Counted from the stretch's first letter, positions 37,362 to 46,923 are shown. The stretch is DNA of 64,000 nucleotides from Vagococcus salmoninarum (GCF_003987495.1 NZ_NGJU01000016.1:1-64000); one strand, 5' to 3'. Translations and numbers: made by a program. The notes: a model not told the origin generated them from the sequence alone.

Positions 37362-37450
37362 CGTGTGTCATCTCCTATAATTGCATTAGTGACAGTATAA
37401 CGAGAAAATATTAACGAAAGTTGAGGAAAAGTATAAGAATTAGATAATAT

Positions 37451-38347
37451 TTATTGACAGTTTTTTAATAAAGTTGCTTTAGCAGTTTGAAAACTTCGGA
37501 GAAACTTCGGATGATCAAGTAAGCTCATCATGGCAATACACTGATCAATTTGTTTTAGATAGTTAGGATCTTTAGTTAAAGCGTAGTTTAATTCCCCTTC
37601 GAAAAACAAATAAATAATTCGTTCGAAAGACATATCAATCGAATCACTAATTTCTTTTAAAGCAGGGAGGAAATAGTTAACTTTCGACCACTCGTTTTGA
37701 TCAACTAATTGATCGATAAAGTTGATTAAAGTGGCAGCTAATAAGCGGTTAGTTGCTTGGAAATGCTGGTAGTTAGCTAGTTTTTGCAAAGCTCGCTCCA
37801 TTAATTGTGTTGTCAATGAGATTGGAAAGTAAGATAAACTATTAGCAAAGACTTCTAATTCGAATAACGTCCAGCTTTCAACCCCTAACAAGTAGTTTTT
37901 GATGAACTTGATCGGTTCCGCTGTTTGTTCCCAAAAGGCGATGTCAGAATGGTTAGTCAAAGAAGCAATTGAAAAACCACTTAGATAAATCAAGTTTTTT
38001 TGGAGGGTGGCTTTGAAGCCAAGTTGATCTGCTAATGAGAGATAGTTTTTTTTCAACTCTGCTAAGTTGCCAGTGTTCGAAGCGTCAGCATAAATTTCAG
38101 CATAAGGTTGCAGTTCATGACCTTGATAACCATTTTTAATATAAATAAATTCATCGTAAGTTAAATACAACCGTTCTAAGGTTTTTTCAAAATGATTAAG
38201 CCCCATTTGGTGTTGGCCTTTTTCAAAGGCAATGGCATAAGATTTAGAGACGATGCCACTGTAAATTTCTTTTTGCCGAAAGCCTTTATCAAGACGAATT
38301 TGGCGAATGGTAGGTCCGTAAGTTTCGATAGTTATGCTCCTTTTCAT
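37451..38347 (-). CDS. Rgg/GadR/MutR-type transcriptional regulator
   Basis: This 298-residue protein has an N-terminal helix-turn-helix (TIRQIRLDKGFRQKEI, then SKSYAIAFEKGQHQMGLNHFEK... to about residue 65), followed by a long helical region like the peptide-binding repeats of Rgg proteins. The start is ATG 38347. A possible Shine-Dalgarno (AAAAGGAG) lies inside the coding sequence, and the -10 TATACT is only about 13 bases upstream, so the mRNA may be nearly leaderless. It is divergent from an MFS transporter and shares a perfect palindrome with it. No short hydrophobic peptide gene is seen nearby. Confidence 0.87.
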   Translation of the reverse strand: MKRSITIETYGPTIRQIRLDKGFRQKEIYSGIVSKSYAIAFEKGQHQMGLNHFEKTLERLYLTYDEFIYIKNGYQGHELQPYAEIYADASNTGNLAELKKNYLSLADQLGFKATLQKNLIYLSGFSIASLTNHSDIAFWEQTAEPIKFIKNYLLGVESWTLFELEVFANSLSYFPISLTTQLMERALQKLANYQHFQATNRLLAATLINFIDQLVDQNEWSKVNYFLPALKEISDSIDMSFERIIYLFFEGELNYALTKDPNYLKQIDQCIAMMSLLDHPKFLRSFQTAKATLLKNCQ

Positions 38348-38354
38348 TTAATAG

Positions 38355-38370
38355 GTCTAGTATACTAGAC
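38355..38370. promoter_or_regulatory. 16-bp perfect palindrome, probable operator of the Rgg/MFS pair
   Basis: GTCTAGTATACTAGAC at 38355-38370 is perfectly symmetric and contains a TATACT -10 in both directions. It sits between the two divergent genes. Autoregulation by the Rgg-like protein is inferred. Confidence 0.65.
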
Positions 38371-38437
38371 TTTTTTTAGAAGGGGAAGTTTTCCAAGGTA
38401 AACTAAAACTATCAAAACCAACGAAGGAGTCTTGACT

Positions 38438-39697
38438 ATGAAACTATTAAAAATGAATCAAACTTACCGACACTTAATTTTTGCAACGCTATTTTCAACT
38501 TTTGGCGACAGCATTTATTATATCGCCTTATTAACCTACGCTAGCCAGTTTGAAAATGCTACCTTAGCTATTACGCTAGTCAGTTTATCAGAAACTTTAC
38601 CATACTTATTAGGCGTAGTGACAGGTGGTTTAGCCGATCAAAGTCGAAATAAAAATCGCAAGCTGATAATGATGGGAGCCAGTCGTGGCCTTTTATATGG
38701 AATCGTTGGAATTTTAATGGGCTTTCAGCAGTCCTTATTATTGTTAGGTGGGATTATTACAATTAACTTTATTTCCGATATTATTGGTAAATATGCAAGT
38801 GGTTTGACCATTGTTTTTTATCCTTACATTGTCAAAGGAGAAGATTTGGAAGAAGCTCAAGGCTTAAGTGGGGCCTTGCAACAAACGGCAAGTATTGCTG
38901 CTGGGTTTATCGGTGCCTTCTTAATCGGCATCTTTTCTTATCAAGTCATGGCTTGGTTGAATAGTTTAATGTTCTGGGCTGTGATGGTCATGATGTTAGT
39001 GTTAAGCCCTAAATTGCACCAAATTGAAAAAGAGTCATTAACAGTGACTGAAAGTCAAAGTCTGAAGGAGTTCTTTCAAGATATTTTGAGTGCACTGAAA
39101 ATTTTAAAACAGCAGCAACTTTTATTTAGGGCCTTATTATTATTAGCTGCAGCCAATGGCTTTTTATCACTCTTATCACCATTAATTAGTATTTACTTCA
39201 GTCAGTACCCTCATTTGATTGTTGGTAATTTTGCTTTAATGATTGCCTTGATGCAAGGCATATTCGCAGTCGGTATTATTGCCGGGAATTTATTAGGAGC
39301 GAAGCTAGCAAAAAATCTTTCTTTAATGTTCATCTGTCAATTAATCTTTCTAAGCTTAACGTTGATTAGTCTTTCCTTGATGATGCAATCAATTCCATTC
39401 GTCTACCTTAGTTCGATTATGGCTACTTTTTTATGTGGTGTGGCCAGTCCGAAACTATCGGCCTTATTATTAAAAAGCATTCCCGTTGCTCAATTAGGAA
39501 CTGTCTCTGGCGGTGTTAATACGATCTTGATGGCAACAGCCCCAATGATGACAATCCTTTTTACAACAATTATTACAGCCCTAGGTTTAAAGACGGGCCT
39601 AAGTCTTTTTATGGTGAGTAGTGGCCTGTGCTTAGGGATAATTAAATTTTTACCTCAGCAAGTCAATGTTGAAAAATCAACTAATATGGTAAAATAA
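38438..39697 (+). CDS. MFS transporter (macrolide-efflux-like)
   Basis: This 419-residue protein has about 12 hydrophobic helices. It resembles MFS_3/MefA-like drug efflux permeases, with the N-terminal FATLFSTFGDSIYYIALLTY, GGLADQSRNKNRKLIM (the loop 2-3 motif A region) and alternating hydrophobic segments to the end. The substrate is unknown. The start is ATG 38438 with GAAGGAG 8 bases upstream. It is divergent from the Rgg-like regulator, which is its likely controller, and is followed after 27 bases by a tautomerase gene. Confidence 0.88.
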   Translation: MKLLKMNQTYRHLIFATLFSTFGDSIYYIALLTYASQFENATLAITLVSLSETLPYLLGVVTGGLADQSRNKNRKLIMMGASRGLLYGIVGILMGFQQSLLLLGGIITINFISDIIGKYASGLTIVFYPYIVKGEDLEEAQGLSGALQQTASIAAGFIGAFLIGIFSYQVMAWLNSLMFWAVMVMMLVLSPKLHQIEKESLTVTESQSLKEFFQDILSALKILKQQQLLFRALLLLAAANGFLSLLSPLISIYFSQYPHLIVGNFALMIALMQGIFAVGIIAGNLLGAKLAKNLSLMFICQLIFLSLTLISLSLMMQSIPFVYLSSIMATFLCGVASPKLSALLLKSIPVAQLGTVSGGVNTILMATAPMMTILFTTIITALGLKTGLSLFMVSSGLCLGIIKFLPQQVNVEKSTNMVK

Positions 39698-39724
39698 AGA
39701 AAACACTAAAGGAGGAAGTTGTGT

Positions 39725-39904
39725 ATGCCAATTATTAATATCCAAATGTTAGCAGGTCGGACACCAGAACAAAAAGCCGGCTTAATCAAAGATGTGACAG
39801 CAGCCGTTGTTAAAAATACTGGGGCTAGTCCTGAGGCTGTTTCAATTATTATTAGTGACATGGAAAAAGAAAATTACGGTTTAGCCGGTAAGGTTAAGAA
39901 ATAA
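39725..39904 (+). CDS. 4-oxalocrotonate tautomerase family protein
   Basis: This 59-residue protein has the catalytic proline directly after the initiator methionine (MPIINIQMLAGRTPEQK). The start is ATG 39725, 10 bases after AAAGGAGG; a start at 39719 would bury the proline. The family tautomerises enol/keto acids, but the substrate in these bacteria is unknown. It shares the MFS transcript. Confidence 0.93.
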   Translation: MPIINIQMLAGRTPEQKAGLIKDVTAAVVKNTGASPEAVSIIISDMEKENYGLAGKVKK

Positions 39905-39908
39905 ACTA

Positions 39909-39937
39909 TTGCCAAAGTCCCTTAATCGTGGTTAAAT
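39909..39937 (+). promoter_or_regulatory. Promoter of thrS
   Basis: TTGCCA (39909-39914) is exactly 17 bases from TTAAAT (39932-39937), just upstream of the T-box leader. Confidence 0.6.
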
Positions 39938-39945
39938 AGATGAAT

Positions 39946-40208
39946 ATAGTCTTTATCAGTGAGAAAGACACCAATTATTAGATGCTGTTTCTCAGAGAAG
40001 GAAAACTTGGCTGTAATTTTCCTAAACATCGCTAACTATTGACCACTTTCGAGAATTTAGTTTGAAACTAAGTCGGCCGGACCGTTATCCCGTCTTAAGA
40101 GAAGTTAGCAAAGGGAGTTTACTAGCTAATATTCTAAAATTTAGGTGGAACCACGACCATTATCGTCCTAATGTTTTGTAAGTTATTTACAAAACATTAG
40201 GCTTTTTT
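39946..40208 (+). promoter_or_regulatory. Threonine T-box riboswitch upstream of thrS
   Basis: The T-box core AGGTGGAACCACG is at 40143-40155. Stem I can be traced from GAAAG (39962-39966) pairing with CTTTC (40046-40050). The Specifier loop on the 3' side reads TTGACCA, giving the Thr codon ACC at 40042-40044, followed by the conserved purine. A 15-bp terminator stem (40167-40181 with 40187-40201) and a T run end the leader; it should be disrupted when uncharged tRNA-Thr binds. Confidence 0.93.
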
Positions 40209-40278
40209 TATTGTCAAAAGGTTTCAGATCTCTGACTGAACAGACCAAAATAAGTAATAAACTATAGGAGGAAATCAC

Positions 40279-42225
40279 ATGTCAATTATTAATGTTACAT
40301 TCCCAGATGGCGCTTTGAAAGAATTTCCAAAAGGCTCATCAACATTTGAAATCGCTGAAAGTATTAGCAAAAGTTTAGCAAAAAAAGCTCTAGCCGGTAA
40401 GTTTAACGGTGAACTAGTCGATTTAGTTCGCCCCTTAGAAGTTGACGGCAAGATCGAAATCGTTACTGCTGATCACGAAGATGCTTTAGGAATTTTACGT
40501 CACTCTACAGCCCATTTAATGGCTAATGCTGTTCGTCGCCTATTTCCGGAGATTCATTTTGGCGTAGGTCCAGCTATTGAAAATGGCTTCTACTACGATA
40601 CTGATAATAGTTCACAGCCGATTTCGGAAGAAGATTTACCGAAAATTGAAGCTGAAATGATGAAAATTGTGAAAGAAAATAATCCAATTGTCCGTAAGTC
40701 AGTGACTAAAGAGGAAGCTTTAGAATTATTTAAAGCAGACCCTTATAAAGTTGAATTGATTACTGATTTACCAGCAGATGAAGAAATCACTGTTTATGAT
40801 CAAGGGGATTTTGTTGATTTATGTCGTGGCGTTCACGTGCCATCAACTGGTCGAATTCAAGTCTTTAAATTACTATCAGTGGCAGGTGCTTACTGGCGTG
40901 GTAATTCCGATAACCAAATGATGCAACGGGTTTACGGAACAGCCTTCTTTGATAAAAAAGCGTTAAAAGATTACTTACAATTCCGTGAAGAAATGAAAGA
41001 GCGTGATCACCGTAAATTAGGGAAAGAGCTAGGCATCTTTATGACAAACTCTGATGTTGGTTCTGGTTTACCTTTCTGGTTACCAAATGGTGCGACAATT
41101 CGTCGAACAATCGAACGTTACATTACTGACAAAGAGATCAGCTTAGGTTATCAACATGTTTACACACCAATTATGGCAAATGTTGAGTTTTACAAAACTT
41201 CTGGTCACTGGGATCATTACCATGAAGACATGTTCCCACCAATGGACATGGGTGATGGTGAAATGCTCGTTTTACGTCCAATGAACTGTCCTCATCATAT
41301 GATGGTTTATAAAAACGACGTTCACAGTTACCGTGAACTACCAATTAGAATTGCTGAACTTGGCATGATGCACCGTTATGAGAAGAGTGGTGCCTTATCA
41401 GGTCTCCAACGGGTCCGAGAAATGACATTAAACGATGGTCATACTTTCGTTCGCCCTGATCAAATCAAAGAGGAATTCAAACGGACATTAGAATTAATGT
41501 TAGCTGTTTATGATGACTTTGCAATTGATGATTACAAATTCCGGTTAAGTTACCGTGATCCTGAAAATACTGAAAAATACTTTGACGATGACGAGATGTG
41601 GGATAAGGCTCAAAGAATGATCAAAGAAGCTGTTGATGAAATGGGCTTAGAGTACTTTGAAGCAGAAGGGGAAGCAGCCTTCTACGGTCCAAAACTTGAC
41701 GTCCAAGTTAAAACAGCCATGGGAATTGAAGAAACCTTGTCAACAATTCAATTAGATTTCTTATTACCAGAACGTTTTGATCTAACTTACGTTGGCGAAG
41801 ATGGTGAGAACTCTCATCGTCCAGTTGTTATCCACCGTGGAATTGTCTCAACGATGGAACGTTTTGTGGCTCACTTAACAGAAGTCCACAAAGGGGCGTT
41901 CCCGACTTGGTTAGCGCCGATTCAAGGAACGATTATTCCTGTTAGTAATGATCACCATATGGATTATGCTTTCGAGATCAAAGAAAAATTAGCTAGCCTA
42001 GGCTTACGTTTCGAAGTCGATGAACGGAACGAAAAAATGGGTTACAAAATTCGTAGTTCGCAAACGCAAAAAATCCCGTATCAAGTAGTTGTGGGAGACA
42101 AAGAAGTCGAAGCTGGTGAAGTTAATATTCGCCGCTACGGCAGTAAAGAAACTGCCTCAATGTTAGCGGAAGTTTTCATTGAGAGTGTAATAGCTGAAGT
42201 TAAAAATTATAGCCGTAAAGATTAA
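40279..42225 (+). CDS. thrS: Threonyl-tRNA synthetase
   Basis: This class II enzyme charges tRNA-Thr. The 648-residue length is normal. Order: TGS domain (1 to about 62), editing domain with [15 protein letters not shown] and [16 protein letters not shown], catalytic core with [13 protein letters not shown] (zinc cysteine) and the motif 3 region [15 protein letters not shown], and an anticodon-binding domain from about 540. GGAGG precedes the ATG. It is controlled by the T-box leader. Confidence 0.98.
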   Translation: MSIINVTFPDGALKEFPKGSSTFEIAESISKSLAKKALAGKFNGELVDLVRPLEVDGKIEIVTADHEDALGILRHSTAHLMANAVRRLFPEIHFGVGPAIENGFYYDTDNSSQPISEEDLPKIEAEMMKIVKENNPIVRKSVTKEEALELFKADPYKVELITDLPADEEITVYDQGDFVDLCRGVHVPSTGRIQVFKLLSVAGAYWRGNSDNQMMQRVYGTAFFDKKALKDYLQFREEMKERDHRKLGKELGIFMTNSDVGSGLPFWLPNGATIRRTIERYITDKEISLGYQHVYTPIMANVEFYKTSGHWDHYHEDMFPPMDMGDGEMLVLRPMNCPHHMMVYKNDVHSYRELPIRIAELGMMHRYEKSGALSGLQRVREMTLNDGHTFVRPDQIKEEFKRTLELMLAVYDDFAIDDYKFRLSYRDPENTEKYFDDDEMWDKAQRMIKEAVDEMGLEYFEAEGEAAFYGPKLDVQVKTAMGIEETLSTIQLDFLLPERFDLTYVGEDGENSHRPVVIHRGIVSTMERFVAHLTEVHKGAFPTWLAPIQGTIIPVSNDHHMDYAFEIKEKLASLGLRFEVDERNEKMGYKIRSSQTQKIPYQVVVGDKEVEAGEVNIRRYGSKETASMLAEVFIESVIAEVKNYSRKD

Positions 42226-42227
42226 TT

Positions 42228-42265
42228 AAAAGGATTGCTCCTAAGTTTAGAGAGCAATCCTTTTC
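42228..42265 (+). terminator. Terminator of thrS
   Basis: AAAAGGATTGCTC (42228-42240) pairs with GAGCAATCCTTTT (42252-42264). Confidence 0.9.
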
Positions 42266-42312
42266 TTATTTCAATTGATTGTAATAATTTTATTAAGTTA
42301 AAGGGAATTCAA

Positions 42313-42341
42313 TTGCTAATCAGCTAAATAAATGAGATACT
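42313..42341 (+). promoter_or_regulatory. Promoter of the penicillin-binding protein gene
   Basis: TTGCTA (42313-42318) is 17 bases from GATACT (42336-42341). The leader downstream folds into a nested hairpin (42355-42397). Confidence 0.55.
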
Positions 42342-42354
42342 TTCAAGAGTCAAC

Positions 42355-42397
42355 CGAGTTTACTCAAGCTAGGGAAGTCCTAGGCTAATTGAACTCG
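42355..42397 (+). promoter_or_regulatory. Structured leader of the penicillin-binding protein mRNA
   Basis: The outer stem CGAGTT (42355-42360) pairs with AACTCG (42392-42397). An inner hairpin pairs CTAGG (42369-42373) with CCTAG (42379-42383). No T run follows. Function unknown. Confidence 0.4.
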
Positions 42398-42429
42398 ATT
42401 ATTAAACAAGTTTGGAAGGAATCATTAAA

Positions 42430-44559
42430 ATGAAAGAAAAACCTAAAAATAAATTTATAGAAAAATTAAAGTCCGAACAGAAGGCGGAAGTCAAAGGGGC
42501 AACCAAAAAATCTCACATCCCCTTTCGCTTAAACTTTTTGTTCTTTGTCGTCTTTGGTTTGTTCGTGGCACTATTAGTCCAGTTAGCTTACTTACAAATT
42601 GCTCATGGCAGCTTTTTTGAAGCGAAGATTGAATGGTCACAAAAAACAGTTGTTCAAGGCAATGCTCCCAGAGGAATGATTTATGATGCCAAAGGTGAAG
42701 TATTAGTTGGTAATGAAGCCAATCAAGCGATTATTTATACGAAGCGAGAAACGATGCAAACCCCTGAAATGCGAACTGTTTCAGAGAAAATTGTCAATTT
42801 AATTGCTATTGAAGCGGATAAACTAAGCGAACGAGACAAAAAGGATTATTGGTTAGCTGATGCTGCTAATTTAAAAGCCGCTCAAGGCCGCTTAAAAGAT
42901 AAAGAAAAAGCAACTAGTTTATCAAATGCGGAAGTTTACAGCAACACAGTTGATAAAGTGACTGAGGAAGAAATAGCTTTCGATCAAGAGACGTTAAAAG
43001 CCGCAACAGTCTTCAAACGAATCAATGGGGCCTATGCCATGACCCCAGTTTTTATTAAAAATAAAAATGTTACAAAAGAAGAAGTCGCGATTATTGGTGA
43101 GAACATTACCGAGATACCAGGAATTTCAACGGGGATGGATTGGGACCGGGAATACCCAAGAGAAGATTTTATGCGGAGTATCTTAGGAACGGTTTCTTCG
43201 GAAAAAACCGGCTTACCGGAAGAAGAGAGCGCTGCTTACTTGGCTAAAGGCTATGCTCGCAACGATCGAGTTGGTTTAAGTTACTTAGAAAAGCAATATG
43301 AATCAGTTTTAAAAGGGACTAAATCTCAATCAGAAGTCATCATTAATAAAGAAACAAATGAGATTGAATCAAATAAAGAAGTTTACGAAGGTGAAAAAGG
43401 TAAAAACTTAGTCTTAACTATTGACATGGAGTTCCAGAAAAAAGTCACTGAGATTCTTGAGAAAAACTACCAAATCATCGAAGGTAAAGGCAAAACAGCT
43501 TATTCAGAAGGTATTTATGCCGTTGTCAATCATCCTAAAACGGGTGAAATCAATGCTATGGTTGGTTTGGCTCGAGATGAAGACACTGGGGAACTGAAAG
43601 ACGATACGTTAGGAACGATTAATAATGTCTTTACTCCAGGCTCGGTAATTAAAGGAGCAACGATTATGTCAGGTTACGAAAATGGCATTATTTCTGGAAA
43701 TGACAGCTTAGTCGATGAAGTGATTCAACTTAAAGGTGATAATCCTAAAAAATCAGTTTTCACTAGTGGCCCTCAATCGTTAACAGCCATCGATGCCTTA
43801 AGACGGTCTTCCAACGTTTACATGATGAAAATTGTGATGGGAATGATGGGTGAAACTTACACACCGAATATGACTTTAGGTGATCATAGTAACGTTTTCC
43901 AAACCTTAAGAAACAGCTATGAGAGTTTTGGTTTAGGAACAGCAACTGGCATTGATTTGCCAGGAGAAAGCAATGGCTTAGTTCCGAAAATCCATTACAC
44001 TGACGATGGTAATTTAATCGAAGGTCGGATGGGTAACTTACTGGATTTATCTTATGGAAACTTTGATGCCTATACAACGATGCAAGTGGCTCAATATATT
44101 TCAACGATCGCTAATGATGGCATAAAAGTCGCGCCTCATGTCGTTAAAGGGGTTTATGGTAATAGTGCTGATGGTGGTTTAGGTGAGTTGGAACAAAATA
44201 TTACACCAAAAATCATGTCTAGTGTTGGTACTCAAGATCAGCTAGAGATTATCCAAGAAGGAATGTACCAAGTGATTAATCATTACGGTGGTACGGCTCA
44301 GTTTTACGAAATGCCTTCAACGAAGTATGTCGCTGCTGGTAAAACAGGAACAGCGGAAGTTCCAAAAAACAATCCGAATGATCCTGAAAACCCAATTAAC
44401 CTCGTTAATAGTACAATGGTAGCTTATGCGCCTTACGATGATCCAAAAGTTGCAGTCACAGTTATATTGCCACATTTAAAAGATGAAGAGGATAATTTGA
44501 ATACGAAAATTACAGCAGAAATCTTAAATGCTTATTATGATTTTTACGAAAAAGACTAG
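42430..44559 (+). CDS. Class B penicillin-binding protein, PBP2-type transpeptidase
   Basis: This monofunctional transpeptidase cross-links peptidoglycan, probably in the elongation complex. The 709-residue protein has a cytoplasmic N-terminus, one transmembrane helix (about 38-61), a dimerisation/pedestal domain, and a transpeptidase domain. The nucleophile motif is PGSVIKG (SxxK), then RRSSNVYM (SxN), and KTGTAEVP (KTGT). The start is ATG 42430, about 10 bases after GGAAGGA; the TTG at 42412 overlaps the ribosome site. It is followed by rpmG. Confidence 0.93.
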   Translation: MKEKPKNKFIEKLKSEQKAEVKGATKKSHIPFRLNFLFFVVFGLFVALLVQLAYLQIAHGSFFEAKIEWSQKTVVQGNAPRGMIYDAKGEVLVGNEANQAIIYTKRETMQTPEMRTVSEKIVNLIAIEADKLSERDKKDYWLADAANLKAAQGRLKDKEKATSLSNAEVYSNTVDKVTEEEIAFDQETLKAATVFKRINGAYAMTPVFIKNKNVTKEEVAIIGENITEIPGISTGMDWDREYPREDFMRSILGTVSSEKTGLPEEESAAYLAKGYARNDRVGLSYLEKQYESVLKGTKSQSEVIINKETNEIESNKEVYEGEKGKNLVLTIDMEFQKKVTEILEKNYQIIEGKGKTAYSEGIYAVVNHPKTGEINAMVGLARDEDTGELKDDTLGTINNVFTPGSVIKGATIMSGYENGIISGNDSLVDEVIQLKGDNPKKSVFTSGPQSLTAIDALRRSSNVYMMKIVMGMMGETYTPNMTLGDHSNVFQTLRNSYESFGLGTATGIDLPGESNGLVPKIHYTDDGNLIEGRMGNLLDLSYGNFDAYTTMQVAQYISTIANDGIKVAPHVVKGVYGNSADGGLGELEQNITPKIMSSVGTQDQLEIIQEGMYQVINHYGGTAQFYEMPSTKYVAAGKTGTAEVPKNNPNDPENPINLVNSTMVAYAPYDDPKVAVTVILPHLKDEEDNLNTKITAEILNAYYDFYEKD

Positions 44560-44561
44560 TG

Positions 44562-44597
44562 AAAAAGAGTGACGTCAGCCAGATGTCACTCTTTTTT
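44562..44597 (+). terminator. Terminator of the penicillin-binding protein gene
   Basis: AAAAAGAGTGAC (44562-44573) pairs with GTCACTCTTTTT (44585-44596). Confidence 0.9.
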
Positions 44598-44720
44598 ATT
44601 TTGTAAAGTAGAAGTACTTAACAAATTTGCGAAAAAGGCTAGTAATCTCTAAATAAAAATGATATGATAATTCAAGTAAGAGGAGCAATCTTCTATTTAT
44701 TAATGCTTGGAGGGAATATC

Positions 44721-44870
44721 ATGCGTGTTCATATCACATTAGAATGTACAGAATGTAAAGAACGTAACTATTTATCTAACAAAAACAAACGTAACAATCC
44801 AGATCGTTTAGAAGTTAAAAAATATTGTCCGCGTGAGCGTAAAGTTACGCTTCACCGTGAAACAAAATAG
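44721..44870 (+). CDS. rpmG: 50S ribosomal protein L33
   Basis: This 49-residue protein is bacterial L33. It has [18 protein letters not shown] at the start and ends with [14 protein letters not shown]. One CxxC pair (CTEC) is present and a third cysteine (YCPRE) stands alone, as is common in this L33 subtype. The start is ATG 44721, preceded by TTGGAGG; the frame extends to 44664 without a ribosome site. Confidence 0.97.
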   Translation: MRVHITLECTECKERNYLSNKNKRNNPDRLEVKKYCPRERKVTLHRETK

Positions 44871-44881
44871 TCAACGATTAT

Positions 44882-44924
44882 AAAAAGCTAAGACCCTTAT
44901 TTTTAAGAGTCTTAGCTTTTTTTG
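44882..44924. terminator. Bidirectional terminator after rpmG
   Basis: AAAAAGCTAAGAC (44883-44895) pairs with GTCTTAGCTTTTT across a loop. It can also end the converging ABC-2 operon. Confidence 0.85.
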
Positions 44925-44933
44925 TATTTTAAA

Positions 44934-45728
44934 TTAACGGACAGCCATTTTACTAAAGCGTTTCAAACCAATAATAGACATCACTACAGTGAATAATAAG
45001 ATGCCAACTAAGCTGACCATAATCGGCATTGTTTCAGTTGAGGAAGTCATGGCGAAACGTAAGGCTTCATTAATGTAAACTAAGGGGTTAACTAACACTA
45101 ACCATTTGATGATTGGAGTTGCTGATAAAGCTGACCAACTAAAGAAAATTGCACCAGTGAAAATTAAAGGCATTAAAAAGCCTGGGAACATAGCGGAAAT
45201 TTGCATTGGTTTAACAATCGTTCCGACTAATAAGCCTAAGGCAGCAGAAGTAATCGAACTAATAATTAAAATGCCCAAAAGTAAGAAACTGCTTGCTAAA
45301 TCAAGTTGGATATTTAAATGATTTCCCATAAAAATTAAGGAAATTGGTAAGACGATTAAGGCGCCAATCCAAGATTCAATGATGCCGACGAACATCTTCG
45401 CCCAAGCAGTCAAACGGATATTAACCGGGGCTTGCAAGCGGTCCTCAATTTCTCGTGAATTATTAAAGTCCATGGAAAGAGGAACAGCAGTCCCATGAAT
45501 TCCTGTTACTAGTAAGCTCATTCCAACCATACCGGGGAACATTTGATTAGGAAAATCCGCTGATAAAATCCCTATTCTTGGTAAAATATAACCATAAGTT
45601 AAAATTAAGATAAAGGGCAACATACCGACTCTAAAGATGAATTCTAACCAGTTGCGCTTTTGAATAACTAAGTCTCGTTTGACCATCGTCCAAAAGACTT
45701 GGCTTTGTTTTATATTAGTTGCTGTCAT
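44934..45728 (-). CDS. ABC-2 type transporter permease
   Basis: This 264-residue protein has six hydrophobic helices typical of ABC-2 permeases, including the motifs FPGMVGMSLLVTGIHGTAVPL and VNPLVYINEALRF in the DrrB/YadH style. It partners the ATPase encoded immediately upstream; the two genes are adjacent (TAAATG). The substrate is unknown, perhaps a drug or a lipid. Confidence 0.9.
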   Translation of the reverse strand: MTATNIKQSQVFWTMVKRDLVIQKRNWLEFIFRVGMLPFILILTYGYILPRIGILSADFPNQMFPGMVGMSLLVTGIHGTAVPLSMDFNNSREIEDRLQAPVNIRLTAWAKMFVGIIESWIGALIVLPISLIFMGNHLNIQLDLASSFLLLGILIISSITSAALGLLVGTIVKPMQISAMFPGFLMPLIFTGAIFFSWSALSATPIIKWLVLVNPLVYINEALRFAMTSSTETMPIMVSLVGILLFTVVMSIIGLKRFSKMAVR

Positions 45729-46691
45729 TTATTTGTCCTCCTGGGATTGATTAGTTAATTGAATAAAGATATCGTCTAAAGTTGTGACACTTAAATTAAT
45801 ACTCTCTAAAGTTTCAGCTTGTTTTTCGATTAAGCTAATGACTTCAGTTAAAAGCGTGTGACTATTATCACCGTAGACAACTAGTGATTTTTCGTTCTTT
45901 TGAAAGACTTCTTTGACTCCTGGCATATTTTTAATCGCGTTAATTAATCTAGGGGTGATTTGATTAAGGGTAATCGAAATCACATTTTTAGCAGGGACGA
46001 GTTCTCGTAATTCAGCCACTGTCCCGATGGCTTTAATTTCCCCTTGATTGTAAATAACGATTCGATCGGAGAAGCGTTCTGGTTCTTCCATATAGTGAGT
46101 AGTTAAAAAGACTGTTGTCTGTTTTTCTTTATTCAATCTTAAAACATGCTCCCACAAAATTTCTCGGTAAGCAGGATCAAGACCAGTTGTCGGTTCATCT
46201 AAAAAGAGAATATCAGGTTCGTGCATAATCGCCCGAGCAATTTTTAATCGTTGAGCCATGCCACCTGAAAAGCTTTTAACGTATTCATTTTGCCAATCCG
46301 TTAAACCGAAACTCGCTAGTAACTCATCGGCCTTACGGTTTACTTCTTGATGACTCATGCCGAAGTAGCGTCCGTGGTAAATTAAATTTTCACGGGCAGT
46401 TAAGCCCCGGTCTAAGTTGTTGTGTTGAGCGACGATGCCAACTTTACTTCTGACTAAACTAGGATTGTCAGTAATGCTTTGACCTTGAAATAAAATCTTG
46501 CCAGAAGTTGGTGATAATTGAGTTGTCAGCATATTAATTGTGGTACTTTTTCCAGCCCCATTAGGCCCTAAAAAACTAAAAATTTCGCCTTTTTTGAGTG
46601 CAAAGGAAATGCCGTTGACAGCAGTATGAGTACCGCCGTTTTTCTTTTGATAAACTTTTTTTAAGTTTTGAACTTCTAAAATAGTTGTCAT
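45729..46691 (-). CDS. ABC transporter ATP-binding protein (DrrA-like)
   Basis: This 320-residue ATPase has Walker A GPNGAGKST, the signature FSGGMAQRLKIARA, Walker B ILFLDEPTTGLDP, and an H-loop in TTHYMEE. The DrrA-like C-terminal domain (about 225-320) is present. The start is ATG 46691 with GGAGGGG 6 bases upstream; the frame extends to 46706 at a TTG that overlaps the site. Its promoter carries two palindromes. Confidence 0.95.
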   Translation of the reverse strand: MTTILEVQNLKKVYQKKNGGTHTAVNGISFALKKGEIFSFLGPNGAGKSTTINMLTTQLSPTSGKILFQGQSITDNPSLVRSKVGIVAQHNNLDRGLTARENLIYHGRYFGMSHQEVNRKADELLASFGLTDWQNEYVKSFSGGMAQRLKIARAIMHEPDILFLDEPTTGLDPAYREILWEHVLRLNKEKQTTVFLTTHYMEEPERFSDRIVIYNQGEIKAIGTVAELRELVPAKNVISITLNQITPRLINAIKNMPGVKEVFQKNEKSLVVYGDNSHTLLTEVISLIEKQAETLESINLSVTTLDDIFIQLTNQSQEDK

Positions 46692-46711
46692 AAAATTCCC
46701 CTCCAATTTTC

Positions 46712-46765
46712 GATTACGTTTGTAATCTATAGCTAGAGTTTACGATTGTAAACACAAAAAGTCAA
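46712..46765 (-). promoter_or_regulatory. Promoter with two palindromic operators, ABC-2 exporter
   Basis: On the minus strand TTGACT (revcomp of 46760-46765) is 17 bases from TAAACT (revcomp of 46737-46742). GTTTAC-GATT-GTAAAC (46738-46753) overlaps the spacer and -10; GATTAC-GTTT-GTAATC (46712-46727) lies downstream. They share a TTAC-N4-GTAA core. No regulator gene is adjacent. Confidence 0.7.
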
Positions 46766-46923
46766 GTAAATTAATTTAATAACTATTAGTGGGATAGTCA
46801 GGGTTTATGTTATTATGAGTTAGTAAAGTAGGCACACAGACTAAGGGGCACTTGAAGAAGTTGCTTAGTTAGCTGAAGTTAAAAGCAAGTTAATAAAAGT
46901 AAAAAAGTTAGGCGGGAAGCTCT

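Noticed and set aside
38348-38437. Short hydrophobic pheromone (SHP) gene next to the Rgg-like regulator
   Set aside because: The 90-base divergent spacer contains no small ORF with a hydrophobic end; the regulator is called without a pheromone partner.
43763-44104. 113-codon minus-strand ORF inside the penicillin-binding protein gene
   Set aside because: It is antisense to a clearly coding transpeptidase domain, with no ribosome site.
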